Positions 8,393 through 16,730 of a stretch of 64,000 nt of DNA are shown here, one piece after another. The stretch comes from WTFY01 sp965214675 (lineage in GTDB: Bacteria > Pseudomonadota > Gammaproteobacteria > UBA4575): assembly GCA_965214675.1 (NCBI GenBank), contig OZ243969.1:868001-932000 (forward strand), read 5' to 3'. The position numbers were made by a program, and so were the translations under genes. Numbering within the stretch: the first letter of the stretch is position 1; each line of letters opens with the position of its first letter. Under the pieces are notes generated by a model. The model worked only from the letters and a program-made list of their open reading frames with translations, made no database searches and had not been told where the DNA came from.

Positions 8393-9631
8393 TTACTCCT
8401 TCTTGTCCATTGTAATGATGTGACCCATCTTCTCCTGCTTGACCTTCAGGTACTTCTTGAGAAACTGATTCTTCTTGTAGGACAGGATGGGGATACGTCG
8501 AACGAGCTTGATCCCATGGTTTTCAATCCAACTGCACTTGTTCGGGTTATTGGTCAGCAACTGAACGCGTTCAATGTGCAGCGCATGCAATATGTGGGCA
8601 GCAACGGAGTGATCTCTTTGATCGGCGTCAAAACCCAGTGCCCGATTGGCCTGTACCGTATCAAAACCACACTCCTGCAACGAATAGGCTTTCAGCTTAT
8701 TGACCAGGCCGATACCCCTGCCTTCTTCCCTCATGTAGAGGACCACGCCACTGTCATGCTCCTGGATCACTTGCATCGCCGTTTCCAGCTGATCACCGCA
8801 ATCACATCGGGATGATCCGAAGACGTCCCCGGTAAGACATTCCGAATGGATTCTGACCAGAACATCATCATCCTTGTCCCATGTCCCCTTGACCAGCGCC
8901 AGGTGTTCCTTGGCCGTGAGGTTGTCGCGGAATGCGATCAGTTCAAACTCCCCCCAGCGTGTCGGCAGCTGGACGGTGACGACCCGCTCCACCCTGGATT
9001 CAAAACGCAGCTTGTAGCGGATCAGATCCTTGATCGCAATAATCTTCAGGGAAAATTGCTTTGCAATTTCCACCAGGTCAGGCAGCCTTGCCATCGAGCC
9101 GTCTTCCTTCAGGATTTCGCACAGCACGCCCGCCTTGCGCATGCCTGCCAGCCCCATCAAATCAACCGCCGCCTCGGTGTGCCCTTCTCTTTTAAACACC
9201 CCGCCGTTTGCTGCTCGCAACGGAAAAATATGACCCGGGCGTGAAAAGTCATCCTGGGTGATATTCGAGTCCGCCAGCGCCTTGACTGTCTTGGCGCGGT
9301 CCGCCGTCGAGATTCCAGTGGTGGTACCGTGTTTGAAGTCTACAGAAACCGTAAAGGAAGTGGTGTGCAGGGAATTGTTTTCGCCCTGCGGCACCATCAG
9401 CTTCAGGCCGATCTCCTCGGCCCGCTGCTCAGTGATTGCAGTACAGATCAGCCCGCGCCCCTCCGTCGCCATGAAATTGATCATGTCCGGGGTACACTTG
9501 TCAGCCGCACCAACAAAATCGCCTTCGTTCTCGCGGTTATCATCGTCCACCACAATGACTACTTTTCCTCGTCGCAGCTCAGCCAGTGCTTCCGGTATTG
9601 TGCTGAACTTGATTGGTTCTCTAGTCAACAT
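8393..9631 (-). CDS. ribBA: Bifunctional 3,4-dihydroxy-2-butanone-4-phosphate synthase / GTP cyclohydrolase II
   Basis: The 412-residue protein catalyses the two entry steps of riboflavin synthesis. The N-terminal RibB domain (about 1-200) has the DDDNRENEGDF acidic loop and STADRAKT. The C-terminal RibA domain (about 210-400) keeps the zinc-ligand cysteines in HSECLTGDVFGSSRCDCG and the catalytic REEGRGIGLVNKLKAY segment, so both halves look active, unlike many proteobacterial RibBA proteins with a degenerate C-terminus. A GAGGG ribosome binding site precedes the ATG. I looked for an FMN riboswitch upstream and saw none. It is divergent from the copper ATPase gene. Confidence 0.95.
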   Translation of the reverse strand: MLTREPIKFSTIPEALAELRRGKVVIVVDDDNRENEGDFVGAADKCTPDMINFMATEGRGLICTAITEQRAEEIGLKLMVPQGENNSLHTTSFTVSVDFKHGTTTGISTADRAKTVKALADSNITQDDFSRPGHIFPLRAANGGVFKREGHTEAAVDLMGLAGMRKAGVLCEILKEDGSMARLPDLVEIAKQFSLKIIAIKDLIRYKLRFESRVERVVTVQLPTRWGEFELIAFRDNLTAKEHLALVKGTWDKDDDVLVRIHSECLTGDVFGSSRCDCGDQLETAMQVIQEHDSGVVLYMREEGRGIGLVNKLKAYSLQECGFDTVQANRALGFDADQRDHSVAAHILHALHIERVQLLTNNPNKCSWIENHGIKLVRRIPILSYKKNQFLKKYLKVKQEKMGHIITMDKKE

Positions 9632-9915
9632 GGTTTGTGTCCCTCATTCCTTTCGCCATATGTGCTGTTAATCACTGGAGGTCTATCGCCTGCCCTTCCT
9701 GCGTGCGCAGCCGATTATATATGTGCATCTGGCGAAATTGTATCAAAAAGGCCAATGTGCCGTGTTGCGCACTGACTCCACGTATGGGGGCTGGATCTGC
9801 CGGGGGCAAACCTGCAATGGCGAGGCTGAAATTCAGGGATTTCAACTGCAATGCGAGTGTTAGAATTCATGTTCCAGATATGATCGCTTGTATGAGGACA
9901 TTGGAGTACTGAACG
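9632..9915. other. Divergent intergenic region between ribBA and the copper ATPase gene
   Basis: This 284-base gap should hold promoters for both genes. A perfect TATAAT on the minus strand (9719-9714) is a plausible -10 box for ribBA, though no good -35 sits at the right distance. On the plus strand a GGAG ribosome binding site lies at 9902-9905 before the ATPase start. I see no clear CueR-type dyad and no riboflavin riboswitch. Confidence 0.5.
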
Positions 9916-12375
9916 ATGGCAGATACCACGCCTGCACCCGGCGTTGTCACCCGCGATCCCGTCTGTGGCATGACGGTCGATCCGGGTATCGGAAAACCCT
10001 GCCTTGAACATGGCGAGCATCTTTTTCATTTTTGCTACGAAGGTTGCCGCGATAAGTTTGCAGCAGACCCTGAGGCCTACATCAGTGCAAGCGATCCCGT
10101 CTGTGGCATGACGGTTGACCGGGCAACGGCACAATACATCACCAGGCACCAGGGCGAGGGGTTCTATTTCTGCTCGGTGACCTGCCAGGAGAGGTTCGAG
10201 GCAGAGCCCGATACGTATCTGGGAGAGCGCCCTGCGCAAGCGCCCATGCCCGAGGGTACGCTTTATACCTGTCCGATGGATCCCGAGATCGTGCAGGAGG
10301 AACCCGGCGACTGTCCGATCTGCGGCATGGCGCTGGAATCGATGGTGCCCACCGCAGATGCGGGTCCAAATCCTGAGCTCATCGACTTCAGGCACAGACT
10401 TCGTGTTGGCGCACCGCTGGCACTGGCCGTTCTGGTACTTGAAATGGGCGGCATGCTGGGGATTCCATGGGATGACTGGCTGGGGCCTGTAGTGGTGCGT
10501 TGGCTTCAGTTTGCACTCGCCACACCAGTGGTCGCCTGGGTCGGCCTGCCTTTCTTCAAGCGTGGCTGGACGTCCATCCTCACCGGCAATCTCAATATGT
10601 GGACACTGATTGCAATCGGTACCGGTGCCGCCTATGCCTTCAGCGTCCTCTCGCTGCTTGCACCCTGGAGTCTCCCGGTGAGTCCGGGAGGCGCCCATTA
10701 CCCGCCACTTTATTTCGAGGCCTCTGCGGTCATCCTCATCCTGGTACTCGTCGGGCAGGTGCTCGAACTGGGTGCCCGTGAGCGAACCGGTGATGCCATC
10801 CGGGCACTGATGGACCTGTCGCCAAAGACTGTACGACGGGTAACAGAGACTGGCGAGGAGGATGTACCGCTTGATTCCGTGCAGGCCGGGGACCGCCTGC
10901 GCGTGCGGCCTGGCGAGGCAGTACCGGTGGATGGCATGGTAGTCGAAGGACATTCATCGGTCGATGAGAGCATGCTCACGGGCGAGCCGATTCCTGTCGA
11001 GAAGGCAAGGGATGATGCGGTCACGGGCGGCACGCTGAACAAGTCCGGCTCCTTCATCATGCAGGCCCAGGCTGTCGGCAGTGATACAGTGCTGTCGCAC
11101 ATCATTGCCATGGTCGCGCAGGCACAGCGATCACGGGCACCCATCCAGGCACTGGCCGACAAGGTTGCCTCGTACTTTGTGCCAACCGTAATTGCGGTTG
11201 CGGTGCTGACCTTCCTGGCATGGCTGGCTCTAGGCCCGGCACCTGCACTGAGCTACGCCATCGTGGCAGCGGTCAGCGTGCTCATCATCGCCTGTCCGTG
11301 TGCACTGGGGCTTGCTACACCCATGTCCATCATGGTGGCCACCGGGCGTGGCGCGCAGGCCGGCGTGCTGGTCCGTGACGCCGAAGCACTCGAGCAATTC
11401 GCAAAGGTCAATGTCCTGGTCGTTGACAAGACCGGCACGCTGACCGAAGGCTGTCCCAGCCTGTCCGATGTGGTGGCCCTCGGGCACACGACAAAGGACC
11501 ATGCGCTGGCACTCGCTGCAGCCCTAGAGCGCGGCTCGGAGCATCCACTGGCCGAGGCCATCCTCAAAGGCGCAGATGCGCAGGGCATGGAACACCTTGA
11601 AGCGGAAGATTTCAATGCGCTGACGGGAATGGGTGTGACGGGTCGAGTGGATGGGATGGATGTTGCGCTTGGCAATACGACGCTGATGGGCGAGCTGGGC
11701 ATTGAAACCGCTGCCGCCGATGCCCCGCTTGCTGAATTCCAGAACGAGGGCAAGACGGCGATGCTGTTGGCCGTAAACGGTTCGCTGGCCGGCATCATTG
11801 CCATTTCCGATCGCATTAAAAAGACCACGCCCGATGCAATACGCGATCTGCATGCCGCAGACATCAAGGTGGTCATGGCTACAGGCGATAGTTACCGAAC
11901 TGCAGAAGCGGTGGCGCGCGAGCTCGGAATTGACGAGGTACGTGCCGATATCTCCCCCAGGGGCAAGGCTGCGCTGGTTGCAGAACTCCGTGCGCGGGGC
12001 CTTTCTGTGGCCATGGCAGGAGACGGTGTGAACGATGCGCCTGCACTGGTGGCCGCAGATGTGGGCATTGCGATGGGGACAGGATCTGATGTGGCAGTCG
12101 AAAGTGCAGGTGTGACTCTGGTAAAGGGCGATCTGAGTGGCATTGTGCGTGCCCGATTGCTGGCACAGGGGACCATGCGCAACATCCGGCAGAATCTTTT
12201 CTTTGCCTTCGTCTACAACAGCGCGGGCGTGCCGGTTGCGGCAGGCATACTCTTTCCCGTTTTCGGGATTCTCCTGTCACCGATGATCGCCGCTGCGGCC
12301 ATGAGCCTGTCTTCGGTCTCTGTCATCGGAAATGCGTTGCGCCTGCGAAAAGTGCGTTTATCCACCCGGGCATGA
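9916..12375 (+). CDS. Copper/heavy-metal P1B-type ATPase with tandem YHS domains
   Basis: An 819-residue cation-exporting ATPase of the inner membrane. The N-terminus carries two tandem YHS domains, each opening with DPVCGMTVD (residues 14-22 and 60-68), then a heavy-metal binding domain with CPMDP and CPICGM (about 117-140). There is no classical CxxC HMA domain. The core has the CPC membrane motif (Cys460-Pro461-Cys462, typical of Cu+ transporters), the phosphorylated aspartate in DKTGTLTEG (Asp504), the HP motif in SEHPLAEAI, and GDGVNDAPAL. Function is most likely Cu+ export for copper tolerance or cuproenzyme supply. It is the only plus-strand gene in this block. Confidence 0.92.
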   Translation: MADTTPAPGVVTRDPVCGMTVDPGIGKPCLEHGEHLFHFCYEGCRDKFAADPEAYISASDPVCGMTVDRATAQYITRHQGEGFYFCSVTCQERFEAEPDTYLGERPAQAPMPEGTLYTCPMDPEIVQEEPGDCPICGMALESMVPTADAGPNPELIDFRHRLRVGAPLALAVLVLEMGGMLGIPWDDWLGPVVVRWLQFALATPVVAWVGLPFFKRGWTSILTGNLNMWTLIAIGTGAAYAFSVLSLLAPWSLPVSPGGAHYPPLYFEASAVILILVLVGQVLELGARERTGDAIRALMDLSPKTVRRVTETGEEDVPLDSVQAGDRLRVRPGEAVPVDGMVVEGHSSVDESMLTGEPIPVEKARDDAVTGGTLNKSGSFIMQAQAVGSDTVLSHIIAMVAQAQRSRAPIQALADKVASYFVPTVIAVAVLTFLAWLALGPAPALSYAIVAAVSVLIIACPCALGLATPMSIMVATGRGAQAGVLVRDAEALEQFAKVNVLVVDKTGTLTEGCPSLSDVVALGHTTKDHALALAAALERGSEHPLAEAILKGADAQGMEHLEAEDFNALTGMGVTGRVDGMDVALGNTTLMGELGIETAAADAPLAEFQNEGKTAMLLAVNGSLAGIIAISDRIKKTTPDAIRDLHAADIKVVMATGDSYRTAEAVARELGIDEVRADISPRGKAALVAELRARGLSVAMAGDGVNDAPALVAADVGIAMGTGSDVAVESAGVTLVKGDLSGIVRARLLAQGTMRNIRQNLFFAFVYNSAGVPVAAGILFPVFGILLSPMIAAAAMSLSSVSVIGNALRLRKVRLSTRA

Positions 12376-12384
12376 ATTTCTGAC

Positions 12385-12471
12385 AACGGGATCTGCAGCC
12401 CCGTTATGCCAATACAACTACGCAGGCTTACTCCGTTGCATACCAGGGAAATGACTGCTCGCCGGCAGTCA
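12385..12471. terminator. Two hairpins in the convergent gap after the copper ATPase
   Basis: AACGGG (12385-12390)/CCCGTT (12400-12405) and TGACTGC (12452-12458)/GCAGTCA (12465-12471) form two perfect stems between the converging ATPase and M14-type genes. Neither has a T-tract, so they are not classical intrinsic terminators. They could stall transcription from either side. Support is structural only. Confidence 0.35.
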
Positions 12472-12491
12472 ATCTGCAGCAACGGGCCAGC

Positions 12492-13472
12492 TCAGGGTGT
12501 GATTGGTTTGAGAAAGTAACAGATACAGTCCTGTGTCGCGATCAACGGATCACGCGTATACATGGACATGATGACATCCTTGCGCAAACGGACTTGCGAA
12601 CGTTCGATGATGAAATAATCCTCCGTGACATCCTGTTGCTCTGCATCATTGGCACGTATCCCAACCGAATGGTCTTTCAAGTTACACATCAGGCTGCCTG
12701 CCGGCAAATTTTTAAAGTTGAATGCGTCCAGCTCGGGATTCAGTACGGGAAAGGTGTGATCCTGACTCGCACGCCCGGGTTCGACGGTGACACGAATATG
12801 ATTGTCGAAGATCTGCAGGAATTCCGGTGACCGGTCGGTCAACCGGCCTGCCCTCAGCAGTTGTTCAATCAATGCACTGGCCCTGACCGCACTACCGGGG
12901 TCGGTCGGTATTCCGGTTTCAATGGCAATGGAAGTACAGAAATTTGAAAAGGCCCGCGTCAGGGTACCGGGTGGCTGCTCTGCCAGTATCGCGAGGGTAC
13001 TGAATGAACTGGCAAGTGAGAGCGTCGAGGAATTCAGGTCGGTGATCACAGAATAATGCGGGTTTGGACCGGAATTATTATGAATGTCGATTGCACACCA
13101 GGGGTTCCTGGACCGCACAAACGAGACTACATTTTCCGTTAGCCTGTTCTCGGGTGCACTCCCGCCGTTCCATACACGATTGTAATCCGGCTGGTCGTCC
13201 AGCTTGCGCACGCCCTTCTGGGCAGCCAGCACGTTGCCTACAAAAACGAGCATTGACGATGCCTGGCACAGCCCATGATGTGTTGAAAACAGTGTACGAA
13301 CTGCCTCCCAGCCCGAGGTTTCATTACCGTGCAGAAGGACCGAAACAAATAGTGGGTCCTGGTTGGGCTTGCCAAGGTCGAATAACGTTGGGCCGCTCAG
13401 GACTTCTGCCAATTGAGTCGCCGAACATTCAAGCACTTCTTCAGAGAGTTCGTGGCGTAAATCAAAATTCAT
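12492..13472 (-). CDS. M14-type zinc hydrolase, succinylglutamate desuccinylase/aspartoacylase family
   Basis: A 326-residue cytoplasmic protein without signal peptide. The metal site is visible: His48 and Glu51 in LLHGNETSGW, and a third ligand candidate His131 in AIDIHNNSG. IAIETGIPTDPGS near residue 210 supplies a plausible catalytic Glu. Members of this family hydrolyse N-acyl amino acids or amides. The start overlaps the stop of the GCS2-type ligase gene by 4 bases, so the two are translationally coupled. The most reasonable inference is that it removes or edits an acyl/aminoacyl group made by its partner, but the substrate is unknown. Confidence 0.82.
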   Translation of the reverse strand: MNFDLRHELSEEVLECSATQLAEVLSGPTLFDLGKPNQDPLFVSVLLHGNETSGWEAVRTLFSTHHGLCQASSMLVFVGNVLAAQKGVRKLDDQPDYNRVWNGGSAPENRLTENVVSFVRSRNPWCAIDIHNNSGPNPHYSVITDLNSSTLSLASSFSTLAILAEQPPGTLTRAFSNFCTSIAIETGIPTDPGSAVRASALIEQLLRAGRLTDRSPEFLQIFDNHIRVTVEPGRASQDHTFPVLNPELDAFNFKNLPAGSLMCNLKDHSVGIRANDAEQQDVTEDYFIIERSQVRLRKDVIMSMYTRDPLIATQDCICYFLKPITP

Positions 13473-14884
13473 TGCAGTGGCCAGGTGTGCACGGGTTGAT
13501 CCGTTTCCTGCAGGTCGATATACGTTCGTACCAGGCCGTCGAAGTCACCGCCATGCTTTTCTATCCAGGCTCGCTGCCAGCTGGCACCGTTCTGGCCGGT
13601 TTCCGTACGTGCGCGCAAGATCCCCAGGTATTTGTCCACTTCAGATGCAGGGATTTCCATCTCTTCCAATGCTTCCTTTGCCCTGGGTAGTAGCCAATCA
13701 AGAATGAGCTTTCGCACCGGTATTTCCCCTTCCGTCCACACTACATTGGCATCCATTCCGTCTTTTGCAGCAGCGTAGAAATTGTCACGTGCTGTCGAAA
13801 AGGGAATTTTTCTTTCAATCGGCTCCTTGAGTGCCGTCAATCCGCGGACCAGTCCGTAATAAGCGGCACAGTTGGCGACGCAATCCAGAATTGTAGGGCC
13901 CGACGGAATCACGCGATGTTCCACACGGATATGCGGTTGGCCATCATAGTCGAAACCCACCAAGGGGCGATTCCACCGCCAGATCGTGCCGTTTTGAAAA
14001 CGCAGGTGAGCAAATTTGTCTCTCGGTTCATCCTGAACGTACGGAATGAGGATCGGATGGATGCTCTGGTTTTCCTGGAAGATTTCAAACAGGCTGTCGT
14101 TCGCGTAACCCGTTCCGAATCCGACTCGACGCGGATACTTCTCGCCCACATCGATCGCCTGCTCAAACAAGGGAATGCGGGTTTCACACCACAGGGATTT
14201 TCCGAATAAAAACGGGGAATTCGCACTCAGGGCGATGATCGGGGCCGAGGCCACCAGGGATGCATTGAAGTCAAGGACTGAGTTTTCCGGTTTACTTTGC
14301 AGGTGAACCTGAAAGGCGGTCGTGACCGCTTCCAGCATGACATCCTCATGCTGCATGAGAAGTTCATCGGAGCCGCGAATGGCAATGTGCATCGGGGTAC
14401 CATCCCGTAATGCGATGATCCTGTCATTGAGGGCCTGGTAGCGGACCATGTCGGACATGTGGCTGGAATCGAGAAAATCCAGTTGGACCGTGGGCAAAAT
14501 ACCGATTGAAATCAGGCGGGAATTGCAATTCCTGGCACCCTCACGACACGCCATCCAGGTGGTCTTCAGCTCATCATGAAGCCTGGAGAAGACCTTGCCT
14601 GTGACCGACACCGGGCTGCCGTTGAGCTCCACGTTGAACTCGGCCAGTTCAGGCACAACCAGCGGATTGCTCAATACTTCCAAAAGCTTCTGGTTCATGG
14701 CAGCCGGGCGCCCGACAGAGTCGACAATGCAGGCTTCCAGTTCAAAGCCAAGGATATCGCCTCTGGGACTGAACCCCTGATTCGCAAACAGCGCTTCAAG
14801 CTGCCGGGTTTCGTTGTCGAGCTTGTGTCGAAATTGACTGAAGTCGTCTGCCTCAAAGTGCCGGTGGGAGATCTCGTCACCCAT
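13469..14884 (-). CDS. GCS2-family glutamate-cysteine-ligase-like amide ligase
   Basis: A 471-residue ATP-dependent carboxylate-amine ligase of the GCS2 superfamily. LGFELEACIVD (about residues 45-55) and AEFNVELNGSP supply acidic metal-binding residues, and ALSANSPFLFG is a conserved block near the active site. The enzyme joins an amino acid carboxylate to an amine; glutathione synthesis is one family function, but many members make other amides. No glutathione synthetase gene adjoins it. A GAGGG-rich ribosome binding site lies upstream. It overlaps the M14-type hydrolase gene by 4 bases. It lies about 120 bases downstream of the tRNA-fMet terminator. Confidence 0.8.
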   Translation of the reverse strand: MGDEISHRHFEADDFSQFRHKLDNETRQLEALFANQGFSPRGDILGFELEACIVDSVGRPAAMNQKLLEVLSNPLVVPELAEFNVELNGSPVSVTGKVFSRLHDELKTTWMACREGARNCNSRLISIGILPTVQLDFLDSSHMSDMVRYQALNDRIIALRDGTPMHIAIRGSDELLMQHEDVMLEAVTTAFQVHLQSKPENSVLDFNASLVASAPIIALSANSPFLFGKSLWCETRIPLFEQAIDVGEKYPRRVGFGTGYANDSLFEIFQENQSIHPILIPYVQDEPRDKFAHLRFQNGTIWRWNRPLVGFDYDGQPHIRVEHRVIPSGPTILDCVANCAAYYGLVRGLTALKEPIERKIPFSTARDNFYAAAKDGMDANVVWTEGEIPVRKLILDWLLPRAKEALEEMEIPASEVDKYLGILRARTETGQNGASWQRAWIEKHGGDFDGLVRTYIDLQETDQPVHTWPLQ

Positions 14885-15004
14885 ACAACCCCCTCATGGA
14901 AAACCGGCGATGCCCGTCTGAATGATGCGCCCCGTGGACCGGGCGGATGTTCGAGTATGTGGTGACAGGCAATGCTCGCATGAGTTTTATTAATGAAGGT
15001 ACAT

Positions 15005-15030
15005 AAAAAAGCCGTCTTGGGGCGGCTTTT
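15005..15030 (-). terminator. Intrinsic terminator after tRNA-fMet
   Basis: Stem AAAAGCCG (15007-15014)/CGGCTTTT (15023-15030) with an 8-base loop. On the minus strand it is followed by a run of T, so it can end transcripts coming through the initiator tRNA and possibly the nuo operon. It separates that unit from the GCS2/M14 genes. Confidence 0.8.
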
Positions 15031-15098
15031 AGAATGAGTATGGGGGGACAGTTATTGGACTTTACTGGACCGCTTAGGAGCTTCTCGGACGGTCTAAA

Positions 15099-15175
15099 TG
15101 GTAGCGGGGGCAGGATTTGAACCTGCGACCTTCGGGTTATGAGCCCGACGAGCTGCCAGACTGCTCCACCCCGCA
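15099..15175 (-). tRNA. Initiator tRNA-fMet (anticodon CAT)
   Basis: The 77-base minus-strand gene folds into a full cloverleaf with CAT anticodon. Initiator marks are present: an unpaired first position (U1 opposite U72) and three consecutive G-C pairs in the anticodon stem (CGGG/CCCG around the loop). The 3' CCA is encoded. It lies about 110 bases downstream of nuoN. In E. coli a fMet tRNA (metY) directly precedes rimP; here about 8.8 kb of other genes lie between them. Confidence 0.96.
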
Positions 15176-15287
15176 TCAGGGGGAGGAGTGTACTGATTCA
15201 GGCGTTTCATCTCAAGTGCAGTGCGCGATGGCGTTACAGATTACGCCCAAGCCCTGCATTCATTACCCGGCGCACGGCCTGCCGTCT

Positions 15288-16730
15288 TCAGCCCAGCACC
15301 TGCACACAGTAGTTGAGCAGGGCATTCGGAAAAATGAACAGTCCCACGATCAGCAGGCCATTGACAGACAATACGGTTTGCGCCAGCACCGAGGGCTGTC
15401 TTTGAAAGCTGTGCTCCGCTTCGTCAAAGTACATGTACTTCACCACGCGCAGGTAATAAAACGCCCCGACGACCGACATGACGACCGCAAGCACCGCAAC
15501 CCAGACCAGACCGTCATACACCAGGCTTTGCAGAATATAAAGCTTGGCATAAAAGCCCACGGTCAGCGGCACACCGGCCATGGAAAACATCAATACCAGC
15601 AGGATCAGGGCAAACCACGGGCTGATTTTCCCAAGGCCCCTGAGGTCCGTGAGCTGGTCCATTTCCCGGTCGTGGTCACCAAGCAATATCAATGCGCCAA
15701 ATGTTCCGGCCGCCATCAGCACGTAGATCACGGTATAGAAAAATGCTGCCGCATAACCGAAGTCGGTGCCCGGCAAGATCCCCAGCAATATGAAGCCAAC
15801 ATGGGAGATGGCCGAATAGGCCAGCATGCGCTTGATGTTGCTCTGCGCAATGGCGACGACGTTGCCGAATACCACGGACAATACCGTCAGTACCATCAGC
15901 ATCTGCTGCCAGTCAACGAGCAGTTCCTGAAAGCCATGGCTGAGCAGGCGGATGGCCATCACAAAGGCGGCGAACTTCGGCATGGTTGCAATGAACAGCG
16001 TGATGGCAGTGGGTGCTCCCTGGTAGACGTCCGGTACCCACATGTGAAAAGGCACCGCGCCGAACTTGAATGCCAGCCCCACCACAATGAATGCCAGTGC
16101 GAATACCAGCGCGACCCGGTTGGCCTGCGTCTGCCCAAGGTAGGCATTGATTTCGGTCAGGTCCAGACTGCCCGTCAAGCCGTACATAATGGACATGCCG
16201 TAGAGCAGCATGCCCGAGGCAATGGCGCCCAGTACAAAATATTTGATGGCCGCTTCCGAGGCATCCAGTGAATTGCGCACGAAGGCCACCAAGGCATACA
16301 GGCACAGGGACAACAGCTCGAGTCCCAGATAGATCAGCACAAAATTGTAGGCCGAGGCCATCACCAGGGTCCCCAGCGTTGCAAACAGCCCCAGGGCATA
16401 GAACTCTGCACTCAGGTGCGTGCGTGCGCGAAGATACGGGCGTGCATACAGCACCACCGCAGCCACTGTCAGACAGGCAAACAACTTGATGGCCTGCGAA
16501 AGTGGATCGCTCAGGTACATCCCTCCGAAGGCAAAGGTTTTCACAGGGCTGGCAGTGAAATACACCAGTGCCGCCGTGGTGATTAGAGTCGCCAGGGTCA
16601 ATGCGTAGGCCACGGGCTCGCTGCTTCGTCCTGAATACAGTCCCACCAGCAGCACGACGGAAGCTGCCGCCAGCATGAACACCTCCGGCAGCGCCAACAA
16701 AACATCTGTGGTCAGGCTTTCCATGTTCAA
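15288..16730 (-). CDS. nuoN: NADH-quinone oxidoreductase subunit N
   Basis: A 480-residue antiporter-like membrane subunit of complex I with about 14 hydrophobic helices. It has the proton-translocating module features: PFHMWVPDVYQGAPTAI with the conserved Lys/Glu environment, and ALILLGDHDREMDQLTDLRGLG in a cytoplasmic loop. The start overlaps the nuoM stop by 4 bases. It is the last gene of the nuo operon. Confidence 0.96.
   Translation of the reverse strand: MNMESLTTDVLLALPEVFMLAAASVVLLVGLYSGRSSEPVAYALTLATLITTAALVYFTASPVKTFAFGGMYLSDPLSQAIKLFACLTVAAVVLYARPYLRARTHLSAEFYALGLFATLGTLVMASAYNFVLIYLGLELLSLCLYALVAFVRNSLDASEAAIKYFVLGAIASGMLLYGMSIMYGLTGSLDLTEINAYLGQTQANRVALVFALAFIVVGLAFKFGAVPFHMWVPDVYQGAPTAITLFIATMPKFAAFVMAIRLLSHGFQELLVDWQQMLMVLTVLSVVFGNVVAIAQSNIKRMLAYSAISHVGFILLGILPGTDFGYAAAFFYTVIYVLMAAGTFGALILLGDHDREMDQLTDLRGLGKISPWFALILLVLMFSMAGVPLTVGFYAKLYILQSLVYDGLVWVAVLAVVMSVVGAFYYLRVVKYMYFDEAEHSFQRQPSVLAQTVLSVNGLLIVGLFIFPNALLNYCVQVLG

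Noticed and set aside
9632..9915. FMN riboswitch upstream of ribBA
   Set aside because: None of the conserved stem sequences could be found on the minus strand.
9715..10953. A 412-codon minus-strand frame opposite the copper ATPase
   Set aside because: It is antisense to the conserved ATPase frame and its predicted protein shows no family signature.
15117..16271. Plus-strand frame of 384 codons opposite nuoN
   Set aside because: It crosses the tRNA-fMet gene and nuoN, has no recognisable protein pattern, and is a shadow.
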